64,000 bases of DNA, taken from NCBI GenBank assembly GCA_019638455.1, contig JAHBTU010000002.1, positions 1-64,000 of the forward strand. The letters run 5' to 3'. The stretch is from Saprospiraceae bacterium. GTDB lineage: Bacteria > Bacteroidota > Bacteroidia > Chitinophagales > Saprospiraceae. The notes beneath the pieces were generated by a model. The model was not told the DNA's origin, did not search any database, and was given only the letters and a program-made list of their open reading frames with translations. The first letter of the stretch is position 1, and each line of letters starts with the position of its first letter. The translations under genes were made by a program, and so were the position numbers. Of the stretch, positions 8,108-17,983 are shown in pieces.

Positions 8108-10839
8108 CTCACTAGCCTTCCCGCGCCCACCGCCTTGCCACTCCCGTCGCGCAAAATCACCGCGTACGCCCCAGCGGCCAGGCCCCCCAGCGACACCCGC
8201 CACCGTTCCCCCGCTAGCGACACCCGCTCCGACCGAACCAAGCGACCCTGAGCGTCGTACATCTCCAGCACCGACGGCGTCGCCCCCTCCCACCTCAGCC
8301 ACGCCGACTCCCCCGCCGGGTTCGGCCAGATGACCAGCGTCGCCACGCCCTCCGCCTCCGTCACGCCCACCAGCGCCTTCACCTCGAACGTCCACGCCGC
8401 CTCGCAGCCCCGCGCGTCCGTCACCGTCAGCGCGTAAGTGCCCTCCGAAAGCCCCGCAAGCACGCTTTCCATGCCGCCCCCCGGCTCCCACAGGTAGGCG
8501 TAGGGCGGCGTGCCGCCCGTCACGCTGTTCACCAGGATGCCGCCGTCGGCGCTCTGGGGGGTGGAGGGCCGGGTGACGGTGGCGGCGAACTGCAGGGTGT
8601 CCGGCTCGGGGATGTCGAAGGAAAACGTGGCCGTGCAGCCCCAGCCGTCGGTGACGGTGACGGAGGCCGGGCCGGGGCCGAGGCCCGCGTCGAGCGAGTC
8701 GGTGGTGCCGGTGGGCGACCACAGGTAGGCGAAGGGGGGCTTCCCGGTGAGCGCCCTGACGGAGAGCATGGCGTCGGCGGCGCCGAAGCAGGAGATGGGC
8801 TGCCCGTCCACCTGCAGGGTGGGCGCGGGGGCGGCGGGCACGGTGACGGAGGCCGTCAGGGAGTTGCCCTTGGCGTCGGTGACGGTGAGCAGGTAGGTGC
8901 CGGGCGCGAGGCCGGAGAGCGAGTCGCCGGAGAGGGGGCCGGACTGCCACTCGAAGGCGAGGGGCGGGCATTCGCCGACGAGCGGCAGGGCGATGGCGCC
9001 GTCGGGCAGGCCCGCGCAGGCGGCCTTGACGTCCGGCTCGGCGGCGAGCGCGAGGGCGGGGGTTTCGTAGGCGCCGATGTCCACCGTGCCGTCCTGGATG
9101 CGGGGGTTGCCGGCGAGGTCGGTGGGGATGGTGGCGGCATGGAGGTTGTTGCCGGCGTTGACGAGGGGCGAGCAGCCCTGGAGGCGGAAGTCGCCGGCGG
9201 CGGGGTTGACGAACATGGGGTCGAGGCCGGTTTGAACGTTTTCGCAGAAGACTTGGTAGAATCCTATTGATGAAGCACAATCAAGAGTATCTAAGACACA
9301 ATGACTGATATGGTACTCCGGGGGGCCAATACTGGCACCTATTCCATAAAAAGAATTTAATGATAATCCATCGAATATACTATTCTGAAGAAAAATCTTT
9401 GAATTTTGCTTGCTTGAGCAAAGTTCTTCCATAGAGCAATCATAAAAAGTAGAGTTTATTAATGTTATCTCACAAAAAGATTCGGTATGAAAAAGATTCT
9501 GACATGAAGAGTTTAATACCTTCACATGAAATGCAAGATAATTGACTGAAGTTGAATGAAACAAGGATGTAAAGTGAGAATTTTCAATAAAAATTTCTTG
9601 GTAGATTGCTGCTGCTGCTGACCCAAATGGCAATCCGGACACACAATTTATTATGGAATCTCTTACGAAGTAAATCTTCCCCCCAAATAAGGCATCATAG
9701 CCAGCAAATATAGGTTTCCCAGAGTTTGTCTCTTCAAAGCGATTGTCAATTATTGAAGCGACTGTTTCTCCCGATGTCAGGTCAATATTGTCAAACCAAA
9801 CGTCGGTTACAAAGTATGAATTTGCCTCATTTCGTAAAAAGGTACAATTGCTAATGGCCGCTTTTTTAAAATAAAGCAAATTGCGATTTTGTATTGCCAA
9901 AGCACTGTGCTTGTTTTCAACAAACCTGCATCCTTCCACCCTTACTTTCGCTCCGGCGTTTCGCCCCACCCTCAGGGTGGCCCCTCCACCGCCCAAGACG
10001 GCATCGTTTTGCGCGAACTCGCACCGATACACGTCAATCACGTCCGTCCGCTCGGCATCCAGCACGAACAGCCCGCCGCCGTTGCGACCGGCGAGGTTGC
10101 CCACAAACCTGCAGCCCTCGAAGTCCATCCTGTCCACCCAGGCGCAGCCGTTGCGGTACAGCCCGCCGCCGTCCTGCCCTGCGCGGTTGCGCTCGAACAC
10201 GCAGTCGCGGAAGGTCGGGGCCACCGACCCCGTGCCGCTGCCGTCCACGTACACCGCCCCGCCGTGCAGCCGCGCGTAGTTGCGCTCGAAGCGGCAGTTG
10301 GAGACGGTGCAGTAGGCCTCCTCGTCGCGTGCCATGACGAACAGCGCGCCGCCCGCCATGCGCGGCAGGTCGGCGGCCGTGGCGCCCGGATAGTCGGCCT
10401 GTCCGAAGCGAAACACCAGCCCGTCCACCACCGTCAGGCTGTCCGGCTCCCCCATGTAGAGGATGGTGTAGGAGTTGTCGGTGCTGTCGCCCGCCGTGCC
10501 GATGTCGCCGCTCAGCACGGTGGGGTGCGCCTGCCAGTCGCGCTGCGCGAGGTCGGTCTCCACGCCCGCGAAGCCGCCGTAGAGCGCCACGCCGCTCTTG
10601 AGGTCGAAATAAATGTCCCGGGCGGTGCCGGTGGTGGGTCTGTACTCGCCCTCGGCCACCCACACCTCGTCGCCGGGCTGGGCGGCGGCGAGGGCGGCGT
10701 GCAGGTCGGCGTAGGCATCCGTCCAGGAGGAGCCGTTGTTCAGGCCAGTAGCGGCGTGGTTGACGTGGAGGCGCTTTTGGGAGAGGGCGGGGCCGAGCGC
10801 CCCGAGGAGGAGTATGGAGAGGAGTAGGATGTTTTTCAT
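8092..10839 (-). CDS. T9SS-secreted beta-helix protein with SprB repeats, copy 2
   Basis: 915 residues from ATG 10837-10839, chosen for the signal peptide as in copy 1 (an upstream in-frame ATG lies at 10911). The architecture is the same: signal peptide, beta-helix with GGGLF turns, VDIGAYE closing motif, SprB-like repeats and T9SS sorting domain. Residues 1 to ~305 match copy 1 residue for residue. The core at 9261-9920 is different. The C-terminal third carries scattered substitutions that increase toward the end, such as [13 protein letters not shown] against SSAGAAWRVGLGG in copy 1. The stop lies in minisatellite array 3. Follows the second cohesin/dockerin gene by 100 nt, probably as an operon. 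Confidence 0.9.
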   Translation of the reverse strand: MKNILLLSILLLGALGPALSQKRLHVNHAATGLNNGSSWTDAYADLHAALAAAQPGDEVWVAEGEYRPTTGTARDIYFDLKSGVALYGGFAGVETDLAQRDWQAHPTVLSGDIGTAGDSTDNSYTILYMGEPDSLTVVDGLVFRFGQADYPGATAADLPRMAGGALFVMARDEEAYCTVSNCRFERNYARLHGGAVYVDGSGTGSVAPTFRDCVFERNRAGQDGGGLYRNGCAWVDRMDFEGCRFVGNLAGRNGGGLFVLDAERTDVIDVYRCEFAQNDAVLGGGGATLRVGRNAGAKVRVEGCRFVENKHSALAIQNRNLLYFKKAAISNCTFLRNEANSYFVTDVWFDNIDLTSGETVASIIDNRFEETNSGKPIFAGYDALFGGKIYFVRDSIINCVSGLPFGSAAAAIYQEIFIENSHFTSLFHSTSVNYLAFHVKVLNSSCQNLFHTESFCEITLINSTFYDCSMEELCSSKQNSKIFLQNSIFDGLSLNSFYGIGASIGPPEYHISHCVLDTLDCASSIGFYQVFCENVQTGLDPMFVNPAAGDFRLQGCSPLVNAGNNLHAATIPTDLAGNPRIQDGTVDIGAYETPALALAAEPDVKAACAGLPDGAIALPLVGECPPLAFEWQSGPLSGDSLSGLAPGTYLLTVTDAKGNSLTASVTVPAAPAPTLQVDGQPISCFGAADAMLSVRALTGKPPFAYLWSPTGTTDSLDAGLGPGPASVTVTDGWGCTATFSFDIPEPDTLQFAATVTRPSTPQSADGGILVNSVTGGTPPYAYLWEPGGGMESVLAGLSEGTYALTVTDARGCEAAWTFEVKALVGVTEAEGVATLVIWPNPAGESAWLRWEGATPSVLEMYDAQGRLVRSERVSLAGERWRVSLGGLAAGAYAVILRDGSGKAVGAGRLVRVIRG
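9261..9920 (-). other. AT-rich variable core of beta-helix gene, copy 2
   Basis: Bounded by the same acttggtaga (9251-9260) and aaacctgcat (9922-9931) as in copy 1. It is 21 bp longer, in frame, and encodes a related but much diverged set of helix coils ([23 protein letters not shown]). Hand count: 16 of 60 bases are G or C at 9541-9600. Confidence 0.9.
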
Positions 10840-10939
10840 GAGAAAAGTTGTGTGCTTGGTTCGTGTTTGAAAGCGATTCGTCGGAAGAGTCAGGCGGTGG
10901 CTCGATGTCACCGCCTGACTTGAGAAGCGGGCGCGTCCG

Positions 10940-13840
10940 TCATTGCCGGATGAAGGTGCCCTTCGCCCGCTGCTTGCCGTGCCGCAGCTCCCAGTGATAT
11001 ACCCCCGCGGGCCACTCGGCGGCTTGCGGCACGGTCAGCGCGTGCGGGCCTTGTTCCAATGCGTACTCGCGGAAAAAGACCCTCGTGCCGAAGGCGCCGT
11101 ATATGGACAGCCGTGCCTTGCCCGCTTGCGGCATCGTCAGGTCGAAGCCGACCTCGGCGGCGGCGGGGTTGGGGCGACAGGTCGCCGACAGGGGGGTGTC
11201 GCCGGCTTGCTCGCGGCTTTCCGTTTCCGGCGCGGCCCTCAGCCGGAGCGCGTAGGCATCGCCCGCCTCGCCCCAGCCCAGCCCGGCAAGCGCCTCGTCG
11301 TCGAGGCGCAAAAGCCCGCCCGGGTCGGGGATGTCGCGCTTGGCCCGGAAGGCGAGGCGGAACAGGGTTTGGCCTGCTTGCAGGGGCGCCTCCTCGCCGG
11401 GCTGGGCGAACCACAGGGCGCGGACGAGGCCCTGCCCGGCCCGAGTGAGGCCGAAGTTGCCCTCGTTGAGGCTCCCCAGGTCGCCCTGCGCGGGGCCGAC
11501 GAGCTCCAGCGCGTCGGGGTCGAAGCGCAGGGCCATCTGCCAGGCGACGAGGGGCGTGCCTGTGGCGGCCACCACCGGGAACGCCCGGTGCTCACCTGCC
11601 CGCAGGCCGCTCGCGGGGATTTCGAGCGCGGCCTCGCCGACGGGTTTTTGAAAAGCGTCGCAATCGTTGGAGCAGCCCGTCAGGGCGCTCAGGTTGACGT
11701 CGCCCACCTTGATGGCCACGAAGTCGGCTTCGGTGGTGGGAAGGATATATATTCCATTTTCTGGAAAAGTGGTTTGGAAAGGGTTGCTTGGATTGGGGAA
11801 CACATAAGACTTGGGCACAAACCGCCACGAGGTGTTGTTAGGCAGTTCGGATACTAGCCCCAAAATAAGCGACCTTAACAATGACATGTCTACTGTAGTA
11901 ACGCTGTTTGACTTGTTCGCGTCGGCGGCAATCATCTTATAGGGGCTGTCCAGGACTTCCAGCCCAAGTATGTGCTTTTGGATGAGCGCGAGGTCGAAGG
12001 TGGTCACGCCGTTGAGGGGGTTGTCGTTTTTGGCGGGGGTGACCTGATACTGGCTGACGCCCTCGCACACGCACTTTGAGTATGGCACCGCGCAGGAAGA
12101 CGAGGCGCTGGGCAGGTTGGCGACGAAATTGATGGGAGCGCACCCCCCGCCCACGGGCGCGACGTGCACGCTCACGGCATCCACGAAGCAGCCGTTCTCC
12201 ATGGCGATGTCACCCTCGATTTTTTTGGGGCAAAGCAGGCCCATGTTGTGGATGGCGGGGCGGCACTCGTCGGTCGAGACGTTCTGGATTATCCGCTTGA
12301 CGGTCACGCGCCGCGCCTTGCCACTCATCACGCAGCCGCCGTTGCCATTAAACTCTATCCGGATGCGGGTGTTGGCATCGAGGGTGATGCCGTCGGCATC
12401 GTTGATGCACAGGTTGACGGTGTTGCCCGACACATAAAAACAGCCGCCCGGGCAATCGTAAGGGGCTGATGTCGGGCACGTTATGTTCTCCAGATAGGCA
12501 CCCGATATGGTCACGCCCGGCTGCAGGTCGAACTCGAGCAGCGCCTTGAAAATTTTGAATGCTCGGGTGGGCTCATTGCCGAAGTTCCAGTTCAGTCGCG
12601 CGTAAGCCGTCAAGTTCCCGCACTCGCTGGGCGGCACCGACGAAGGCTCCACCGTCAGCCACATGTCGGGACAGGGCGGCTCGCCCACGTGGGCGCACTC
12701 GACCGACCCTTCGGAGTCGGGGGAAAAAGCGTGGCACTGAAAACTGGGGCCGGTGCCGATGCTCTGTCCGCTTCGGACGCGCCCCGGCCTCAGGGTGGCC
12801 GTGAGGGTGTGCGTCTCGCCGGCATCCTCGGGCCTCGGCACGCGGATGGTGAAAAGAACCGTGCCGCCCGGAAGCCCCGATGCCGAAAACGACGGGTACC
12901 TGGCGTGCAAGAGGTACCTGACCTTGTCCTCCATCTCCAAAACCCGCACCGTCGGGAGCGGGATGCCGCCGTTGAAGCCCGTCGCTTGCGGGGGGGCGTT
13001 CATCCGGGGCGCGTTGGGGCCCGCGCAAGCGATTTCCACAGCAAAATCCATGAAATTCACGTTTGGCGGAAGCATGGACACCGTGACGGGGACGAGCATG
13101 AAGAGCGGGCTGACACAATTGGCCTCGAGGGACAAGGTGGCCGCGGACGCGACGGAGGGCGGCGGAAACGTCGAGACGGTGTTCCCGATGCAGCCCGGCT
13201 GGCTCGTGCACACATGGAAATCGTTGACGTAGCTCAGCTCGGCGCACTCCAGTCCGAACTCCTCCCCCGGAAAGCCGTCCACGAAGACCTGAAAGAGCGG
13301 CTGGGTGGTCCGGTATTGCTGAAAGGGGACGAGGGGCGTGACCTCGCCCGTCATGTTTGTCACCAAAAGGGTGGCCTCGCCCTCCTTGGCGTCGAAGGTG
13401 ACGGCGGGGTTGCCGTTGCCCAAAAACGCGGCGAGGCAAGTCGCCGCCTCGGTGAGCGGCTCGTTGATGGACGTGACGGCGCCTTTCACAAGGTTGAGCC
13501 TGACTTTCACGACCAAATGGGCGTAGCCCATGTTGAAGTTGCCGTTCGACCAGGCGCCCGGCGCGGGCGGCACGGCCCTCAAAAAAACGTCGTATCGCAT
13601 TCTCTGGCAGTTGGTGGGGCCGCAACAGGGAAAGCAAAGGGGCTGGTCGTCGGCGCTCCCGTCGTACGGCGACGGCACTATCTCTATCTGCAGGGAGCCG
13701 CAGGGCGGGTGGATGGCCGGGCCTGTCTGTGCCGACAGGCCTGATGCCAAAACGAGCCAGCCGAGGAGCGGGAAAACCGCCTTGAGCAGGCGGTGCGGGG
13801 CAAAACAGGGTGTCAGGGCTCTTGAGACGGGGTTTTCCAT
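10940..13840 (-). CDS. Cohesin/dockerin T9SS surface protein, copy 2
   Basis: 966 residues from ATG 13838-13840, with signal peptide and domain order as in copy 1: cysteine-rich N-terminal part, two dockerin-like repeats, cohesin-like domain, T9SS sorting domain ending KGTFIRQ. It is identical to copy 1 up to the first dockerin repeat. It then differs in that repeat ([20 protein letters not shown]), strongly in the second one ([20 protein letters not shown]), and at two positions in [13 protein letters not shown] (VVAAKGVPLVAWQ in copy 1). First gene of the second cassette, transcribed from the promoter near 14261-14291 through a ~420-nt GC-rich leader. Confidence 0.9.
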   Translation of the reverse strand: MENPVSRALTPCFAPHRLLKAVFPLLGWLVLASGLSAQTGPAIHPPCGSLQIEIVPSPYDGSADDQPLCFPCCGPTNCQRMRYDVFLRAVPPAPGAWSNGNFNMGYAHLVVKVRLNLVKGAVTSINEPLTEAATCLAAFLGNGNPAVTFDAKEGEATLLVTNMTGEVTPLVPFQQYRTTQPLFQVFVDGFPGEEFGLECAELSYVNDFHVCTSQPGCIGNTVSTFPPPSVASAATLSLEANCVSPLFMLVPVTVSMLPPNVNFMDFAVEIACAGPNAPRMNAPPQATGFNGGIPLPTVRVLEMEDKVRYLLHARYPSFSASGLPGGTVLFTIRVPRPEDAGETHTLTATLRPGRVRSGQSIGTGPSFQCHAFSPDSEGSVECAHVGEPPCPDMWLTVEPSSVPPSECGNLTAYARLNWNFGNEPTRAFKIFKALLEFDLQPGVTISGAYLENITCPTSAPYDCPGGCFYVSGNTVNLCINDADGITLDANTRIRIEFNGNGGCVMSGKARRVTVKRIIQNVSTDECRPAIHNMGLLCPKKIEGDIAMENGCFVDAVSVHVAPVGGGCAPINFVANLPSASSSCAVPYSKCVCEGVSQYQVTPAKNDNPLNGVTTFDLALIQKHILGLEVLDSPYKMIAADANKSNSVTTVDMSLLRSLILGLVSELPNNTSWRFVPKSYVFPNPSNPFQTTFPENGIYILPTTEADFVAIKVGDVNLSALTGCSNDCDAFQKPVGEAALEIPASGLRAGEHRAFPVVAATGTPLVAWQMALRFDPDALELVGPAQGDLGSLNEGNFGLTRAGQGLVRALWFAQPGEEAPLQAGQTLFRLAFRAKRDIPDPGGLLRLDDEALAGLGWGEAGDAYALRLRAAPETESREQAGDTPLSATCRPNPAAAEVGFDLTMPQAGKARLSIYGAFGTRVFFREYALEQGPHALTVPQAAEWPAGVYHWELRHGKQRAKGTFIRQ

Positions 13841-14260
13841 GAGCGTGCCGAAAGGGGCAAGGGATTGAGATGGGGTGCCGGGCGATTCAATGTTTCGCCC
13901 CCCCGCGTTTTTTCGGAAGATAATTTTATCAAGCATGGCAAAAGGTTTTTGAAAAATGAATGAAAAACGGTTTGCATGATGCTCAAGGGATGATTGGCCC
14001 GCCGCTCGCCTCCGCGTCGTGTCGCGGTAGTCGCCGTAGGGTGCGCCCCGCGCTCGAGCACGCGGCGCGCCCCGCCGAACGGGGCATCGGTGAGGATTAA
14101 AAAACTGCCGGGCAAAAAGGCCGCCTCTCGGTGGCGTCGCGCAAAAACGTCGGTTTGCGAGGACGCGCGCCCAGCGGTCAGGGTGAGATTAAAGCGTGCC
14201 GCCCGTCGTGCCGGGCAACGTGATGGGAGGGGATTAGGCGCGCCAACGTCTTGGCGAGGG

Positions 14261-14291
14261 CTAATGTAGGGAGGGCTGGCGACGTGGGCAA
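14261..14291 (-). promoter_or_regulatory. Bacteroidota-type promoter, cassette copy 3
   Basis: Minus-strand TTG (14289-14291), 20-nt spacer, TACATTAG (14261-14268). Same block and spacing as at 839-869 and 7510-7540. Upstream it keeps ccgtatgttaaat, which the middle cassette has lost to the minisatellite. Confidence 0.5.
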
Positions 14292-14326
14292 GGGGGTGGG
14301 GGAGATTTAACATACGGTCCACCAAA

Positions 14327-14446
14327 GGAGGCTGTCTCACAAGTTTAAATTTCGACAGGATTAACAAGATTTACAGGTTTTTTTATCCGAAAAAGGGCGC
14401 GAATCTTGTCAATCCTGTCAAACAAACATCACTTATGAGACCTCCT
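14327..14446. repeat. Nested inverted repeat between trehalase and the cassette array
   Basis: Outer arms aggaggctgtctcacaagt (from 14327) and acttatgagacctcct (to 14446) pair imperfectly. Inner arms gacaggattaacaagatt (14354-14371) and aatcttgtcaatcctgtc (14402-14419) pair well. It lies just 3' of the trehalase gene, so it may act as its terminator, but the size and nesting also fit a small non-coding mobile repeat. It marks the right border of the tandem array. Confidence 0.65.
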
Positions 14447-14456
14447 CTCTGACCCG

Positions 14457-15959
14457 CTACCCCTGCTTCATGCGCAGATACACGCCGTTAGTCCACCCAA
14501 AACCGTCTTGGTTAGGATATTCACCACCGCCCGCTTTTGCGTCGGGGTTCATCACGTCGTATTTCTCCATCATTTTGCGAGTGTCGGCGTAGGTTTTTTC
14601 ATTTAGCGCGAGCCAGCGCATCCGGTTGGCCGATGCCACTTCGTCCAGCCCATATTGGCGCAACCCTTTGAAGGCCATCCATTGCAAGGGTGCCCAGCCG
14701 TTGGGAGCGTCCCATTGTTGGCCGCTGCGGAGGAGGGTGGTGACAAGGCCGCCGGGTTGCAGGAATTTTGTTTGGAGGTGCTGCGCCACTTGTGTGGCCT
14801 GCTCTTTTTCCGCAAGGTGGAAAAACAGGGGGAAGGTGGCCGCGAGCGTCCAAGCGCCGGTGTGTTTGTTGGCTGAAAAATGGTAATCAAAATAAAAACC
14901 CGCCGCTTTGTCCCAGCAGTATTGTTGGATGGCGGCCTTGCGCAAGCGAGCGCGGGTTTTCATCACTTCGACGGGAGTGTGGTCGGGCAATTGGCGGTAG
15001 GCATGAACGAGTGTTTTTTCCAAATAGTAAAGCAGGCAATTGAGGTCAATCGGCACTATATCAGTTGTTTGGATGGTCTCGATGTGTTGCCCGTCGGCGA
15101 ACCACCGGCTGCTGAAATCCCAACCCGACTCGGCAGCGGCGCGGATGTGGCGATAGACGGTCGAGGGGTCGCGGCCCGATTGTTGAGCGACGTGGACATC
15201 CTCTGTGTATGCCTCCGGGCGCGGGGAGGCGAGGTCGTCCCAATAACGGTTGAGGATGCTGCCGTCGGGCAGGCGCACGACCCGACGGTATGCAGTCAGT
15301 GCAGCCGACAAGTCGTTTTCACCAGCCATCCAGAAGGCATATTCTTTCTCCAGCTGATGACGATATTTTAGCAGCGTCGCCTCACCCTTTGCTTCGGCCA
15401 GCAGATTGACCATGAGCGCGAAAAACGGGGGTTGCGAGCGGCCCAAATAGTACGTCCGGTTGCCGTTCGGGATGAACCCAAAGGTGTCAATCAGGTACGC
15501 AAAATTGTCCACCATCTGCTGAATGATGTCCACGCGCCCCGACACTTGCAAGCCGAGCATGGTGAAGTAGCTATCCCAATAATAGATTTCGCGGAAACGC
15601 CCCCCGGGCACGATATAGGGATGGGGCAGGGCGATGAGCGATGATGGGCGATTGCTGGCTGACGGCGGTTGGTCGGGTTGGCGGAGCAGGGCATCCCACA
15701 GGTTTTCAAGGTGTTGCAATATGGGGAGCAGGGCAAAAGAATGAGTGAGAGCCGGCTCGGGGGGAAGCTCGAAGTATGTCGCCACGAATTTTTTCAAATC
15801 AAAGTCGGGTTGGTTTTTAGCCTGCTCGTAGGCTGTTAGGATGGAGGTCGCATCGGATTTGGGGGCGCAGTCGGGGAAAAATTTGGAATCGGGAAAGATG
15901 CCGCTTGTCTGCACGGCTTCATACAGCGGGGAGAGGGACTCAATGTGGAAATGGTGCAT
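14457..15959 (-). CDS. treF: Alpha,alpha-trehalase (GH37), cytoplasmic type
   Basis: 500 residues. Hydrolyses trehalose to two glucose molecules. Both family signatures are visible: PGGRFREIYYWDSYF near residues 117-131 and QWDAPNGWAPLQWM near 413-426. There is also the RxFADG-like segment (SSRWFADG) and a closing GGGEYPNQDGFGWTNGVYL. There is no signal peptide, so the enzyme is expected in the cytoplasm, like TreF rather than TreA. Transcribed away from crcB, with only ~40 bp between the two starts. An MFS carrier follows nearby, which could bring in the sugar, but that link is an inference. Confidence 0.93.
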   Translation of the reverse strand: MHHFHIESLSPLYEAVQTSGIFPDSKFFPDCAPKSDATSILTAYEQAKNQPDFDLKKFVATYFELPPEPALTHSFALLPILQHLENLWDALLRQPDQPPSASNRPSSLIALPHPYIVPGGRFREIYYWDSYFTMLGLQVSGRVDIIQQMVDNFAYLIDTFGFIPNGNRTYYLGRSQPPFFALMVNLLAEAKGEATLLKYRHQLEKEYAFWMAGENDLSAALTAYRRVVRLPDGSILNRYWDDLASPRPEAYTEDVHVAQQSGRDPSTVYRHIRAAAESGWDFSSRWFADGQHIETIQTTDIVPIDLNCLLYYLEKTLVHAYRQLPDHTPVEVMKTRARLRKAAIQQYCWDKAAGFYFDYHFSANKHTGAWTLAATFPLFFHLAEKEQATQVAQHLQTKFLQPGGLVTTLLRSGQQWDAPNGWAPLQWMAFKGLRQYGLDEVASANRMRWLALNEKTYADTRKMMEKYDVMNPDAKAGGGEYPNQDGFGWTNGVYLRMKQG

Positions 15960-15997
15960 AAGAATTGGGCTTCAGTAGATATGTTTGTGCGCCAAAA

Positions 15998-16387
15998 ATG
16001 AAAAAACAGACGGAAATGAGATTACTTTTATTCATCGGAATCGGGAGTTTCGTCGGGGGCGTATTGCGCTATTTGACGGCTCAATGGGTGCAGGGAAAGT
16101 TCTTGTCGGCTTTTCCTTTTGGCACATTGGGGGTGAACATCGCCGGATGCCTTGCCATAGGGGTGGTGTTTGGGCTGAGCGAGCGGAGCAATATGCCGAT
16201 GGAATGGCGGCTCTTTTTGGCTACGGGTTTATGCGGCGGCTTCACCACTTTTTCGGCGTTCTCCAACGAGACGCTCGCGCTCCTGCGCGACGGCCAATAT
16301 GGATATGCCGCGACTTACATCGCAGCAAGCGTGCTGTTGGGGTTGTTGGCTACTTTCATCGGTTTCACTATTATCAAAATCCTTTGA
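15998..16387 (+). CDS. crcB: Fluoride ion channel CrcB/FluC
   Basis: 129 residues from ATG 15998 (MKKQTEMRLLLFIGIGSF); ATG 16016 is an equally plausible start. Four hydrophobic segments and the family motifs are visible: GGVLRYLTAQW near the N-terminus, GTLGVNIAGC and GLCGGFTTFSAFSNE. The channel exports toxic fluoride as a dual-topology dimer. Followed after 2 bp by a DUF190 gene, a common partner of crcB. No fluoride riboswitch is recognisable in the short gap upstream. Confidence 0.93.
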   Translation: MKKQTEMRLLLFIGIGSFVGGVLRYLTAQWVQGKFLSAFPFGTLGVNIAGCLAIGVVFGLSERSNMPMEWRLFLATGLCGGFTTFSAFSNETLALLRDGQYGYAATYIAASVLLGLLATFIGFTIIKIL

Positions 16388-16389
16388 CT

Positions 16390-16737
16390 ATGGAAAATAA
16401 TCCGAATGCCAAGCTGCTCCGCATTTTCATTGGCGAAAATGACAGGGCCGGAGGACGACCTTTGTACGAGGCGATTGTTTTCGAGGCCAAAAAACTGGGG
16501 CTTTCGGGGGCTACTGTGCTGCGCGGCATCATGGGCTTCGGGGCTAACAGTCAAGTACGCACGACCAAGCTGTTTGAAATTTCATCCGATTTGCCCATCG
16601 TGGTGGAAATCGTGGACGATGAGGAAAAAATCAGGGTGTTTGTCGAGACCGTTGAGCAGTTGTTCGAGCAAACGCGCTCAGGGGGGTTGATTACGATAGA
16701 GAAGGCCGAGGTGATTCGCTACAAGGCCGGAACATGA
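16390..16737 (+). CDS. DUF190 family protein
   Basis: 115 residues from ATG 16390, two bases after the crcB stop. The frame is open further upstream, but that part only overlaps crcB. It has the DUF190 pattern: LLRIFIGENDRAGGRPLYEA at the start, then ATVLRGIMGFG and a C-terminal GLITIEKAEVIRY. These proteins are small PII-like folds often encoded beside crcB and are thought to act with it; the mechanism is not established. Almost certainly co-transcribed with crcB. Confidence 0.88.
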   Translation: MENNPNAKLLRIFIGENDRAGGRPLYEAIVFEAKKLGLSGATVLRGIMGFGANSQVRTTKLFEISSDLPIVVEIVDDEEKIRVFVETVEQLFEQTRSGGLITIEKAEVIRYKAGT

Positions 16738-16750
16738 GTGTTTTCTACCC

Positions 16751-17983
16751 TCATGCCTGCGGCTTTCCCTGCAATTTTTTGAAAAATAGCAGCCCTACCA
16801 ACAATATCCCAATCGGCACCAGCGAAAAGTAGAATGCCGTTTGCCCATCAAAATGCTGGAAGATATTGCCCGTGATGATAGAGCCAGTAGTGCCGCCCAA
16901 GGCGGAAAAAATAATGATAAGGCCCGACATCAGGCCATGCTTGTGCTTGGGCAAGCTACTTAAAATCAGCGAGTTGATAGCCGGATAAATCGGTGCGAGA
17001 AACAAGCCGATGAGCGGAAACACAAACGCCGCCAACGGCGCGTCGCCCCATCCCGTCACCGTGCGCTCGCCAACGCCTTTTGCCAATGGGATGGCTGTCA
17101 GCACCAACAGCGCAGCCAAGATGAGGCAGCCTACCAGCACCACGTCCCACTTGTGTTTTTTCATCACAATGCCCGCAAGAAAGCGCCCCAAAGCGGTGGC
17201 TCCGGCCAATATGCTCGCCATTTCGATGCTCAAGGCAGTGGGCAGATTGAGCACCTTGCTATTGTAGGTAGGCAACCAACTCATGATGCTTTGCTCGACC
17301 AATACATAGAAAAAAGCACAGAGGATGAACACCAGCACGAGTGGCACGACCATGAGTTGAAACATTTTGCCAAAATCTTGCACGAGCGAAATGTTTTCTT
17401 GGCTCTTTGAGGCTGATTCATCGAGCTTTGCCGTAAGCAACAACAGGAAGGCTGCCAGCGAAATGCCCCCCAACAAGTAGTACACCCGAAGCCAAGCGGT
17501 GGATTGAGGATTGGCATCGTCCACGAAGGCACTAAATATGAAATAGCCTGTCAGGATGCCTACCATGAAAAACGACTCGATGAAGTTCATCAGGCTGATG
17601 TGTTCCTTTTCGTCGCGGGTGACAAGGCCAATGGTGCTGTACACCGACATTTTTATGAGCGCAAAACTGGAGCCGACCGCCGCAAACAGGAGTTTCGTAG
17701 CCCAAAAACCATTCAGCATGGGCATAGTAAAACAAGCAACCGTCACCAACCCCAACGCGATGAGCATGGCGTTTTTGTAGCCGATGCGGGTGATGTGGGA
17801 GGAAAGCAAAAACGACACAGCGGCAATGCTCAGGTCCTTGAATGCTTCGAGCACGGAGGCCGCGCTCTCCGTCACGCCATAGTTGTTCTGCACTTGGAGG
17901 ATGACCGTGCCGACACTATTGAGCAGGATGGCGAACACGAAGTAGTTGAGGAATAGGGAAGCTTTGATTTGCCAGTTTTGCAT
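16751..17983 (-). CDS. Major facilitator superfamily transporter
   Basis: 410 residues with about twelve hydrophobic segments split by a charged central loop (AKLDESASKSQENISLVQDF). It has MFS-type loops after helix 2 (HITRIGYKNAM) and helix 8 (MKKHKWD). The layout resembles sugar-permease branches of the superfamily (FucP-like), but no substrate motif is clear. Converges with the crcB-DUF190 pair, ending 13 bp from it. Confidence 0.82.
   Translation of the reverse strand: MQNWQIKASLFLNYFVFAILLNSVGTVILQVQNNYGVTESAASVLEAFKDLSIAAVSFLLSSHITRIGYKNAMLIALGLVTVACFTMPMLNGFWATKLLFAAVGSSFALIKMSVYSTIGLVTRDEKEHISLMNFIESFFMVGILTGYFIFSAFVDDANPQSTAWLRVYYLLGGISLAAFLLLLTAKLDESASKSQENISLVQDFGKMFQLMVVPLVLVFILCAFFYVLVEQSIMSWLPTYNSKVLNLPTALSIEMASILAGATALGRFLAGIVMKKHKWDVVLVGCLILAALLVLTAIPLAKGVGERTVTGWGDAPLAAFVFPLIGLFLAPIYPAINSLILSSLPKHKHGLMSGLIIIFSALGGTTGSIITGNIFQHFDGQTAFYFSLVPIGILLVGLLFFKKLQGKPQA

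Larger units (their letters stand above)
1381..14301. repeat. Tandem duplication of a ~6.7 kb two-gene cassette
   Basis: 1381-7550 and 8111-14301 are two copies of the same cassette. The offset is 6730 bp on the left side of the beta-helix core and 6751 bp on the right, because the core is 21 bp longer in the second copy. The 2.3 kb at 5290-7550 and 12041-14301 reads as identical. Divergence is concentrated in the beta-helix core, in the dockerin loop and, mildly, at the 3' end of the beta-helix gene. A third, partial unit lies at 1-~890. Confidence 0.95.

Noticed and set aside
2531..9920. Diversity-generating retroelement
   Set aside because: No reverse transcriptase, no template repeat and no adenine-specific substitution pattern in the window; the core differences include in-frame length change.
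13813..14367. 184-codon frame covering the cassette leader
   Set aside because: It overlaps the promoter block and signal peptide, and the equivalent frame is broken in the other cassettes.
15985..16389. Longer form of the DUF190 protein starting upstream
   Set aside because: The extension lies entirely over crcB in another frame; ATG 16390 gives the family N-terminus.
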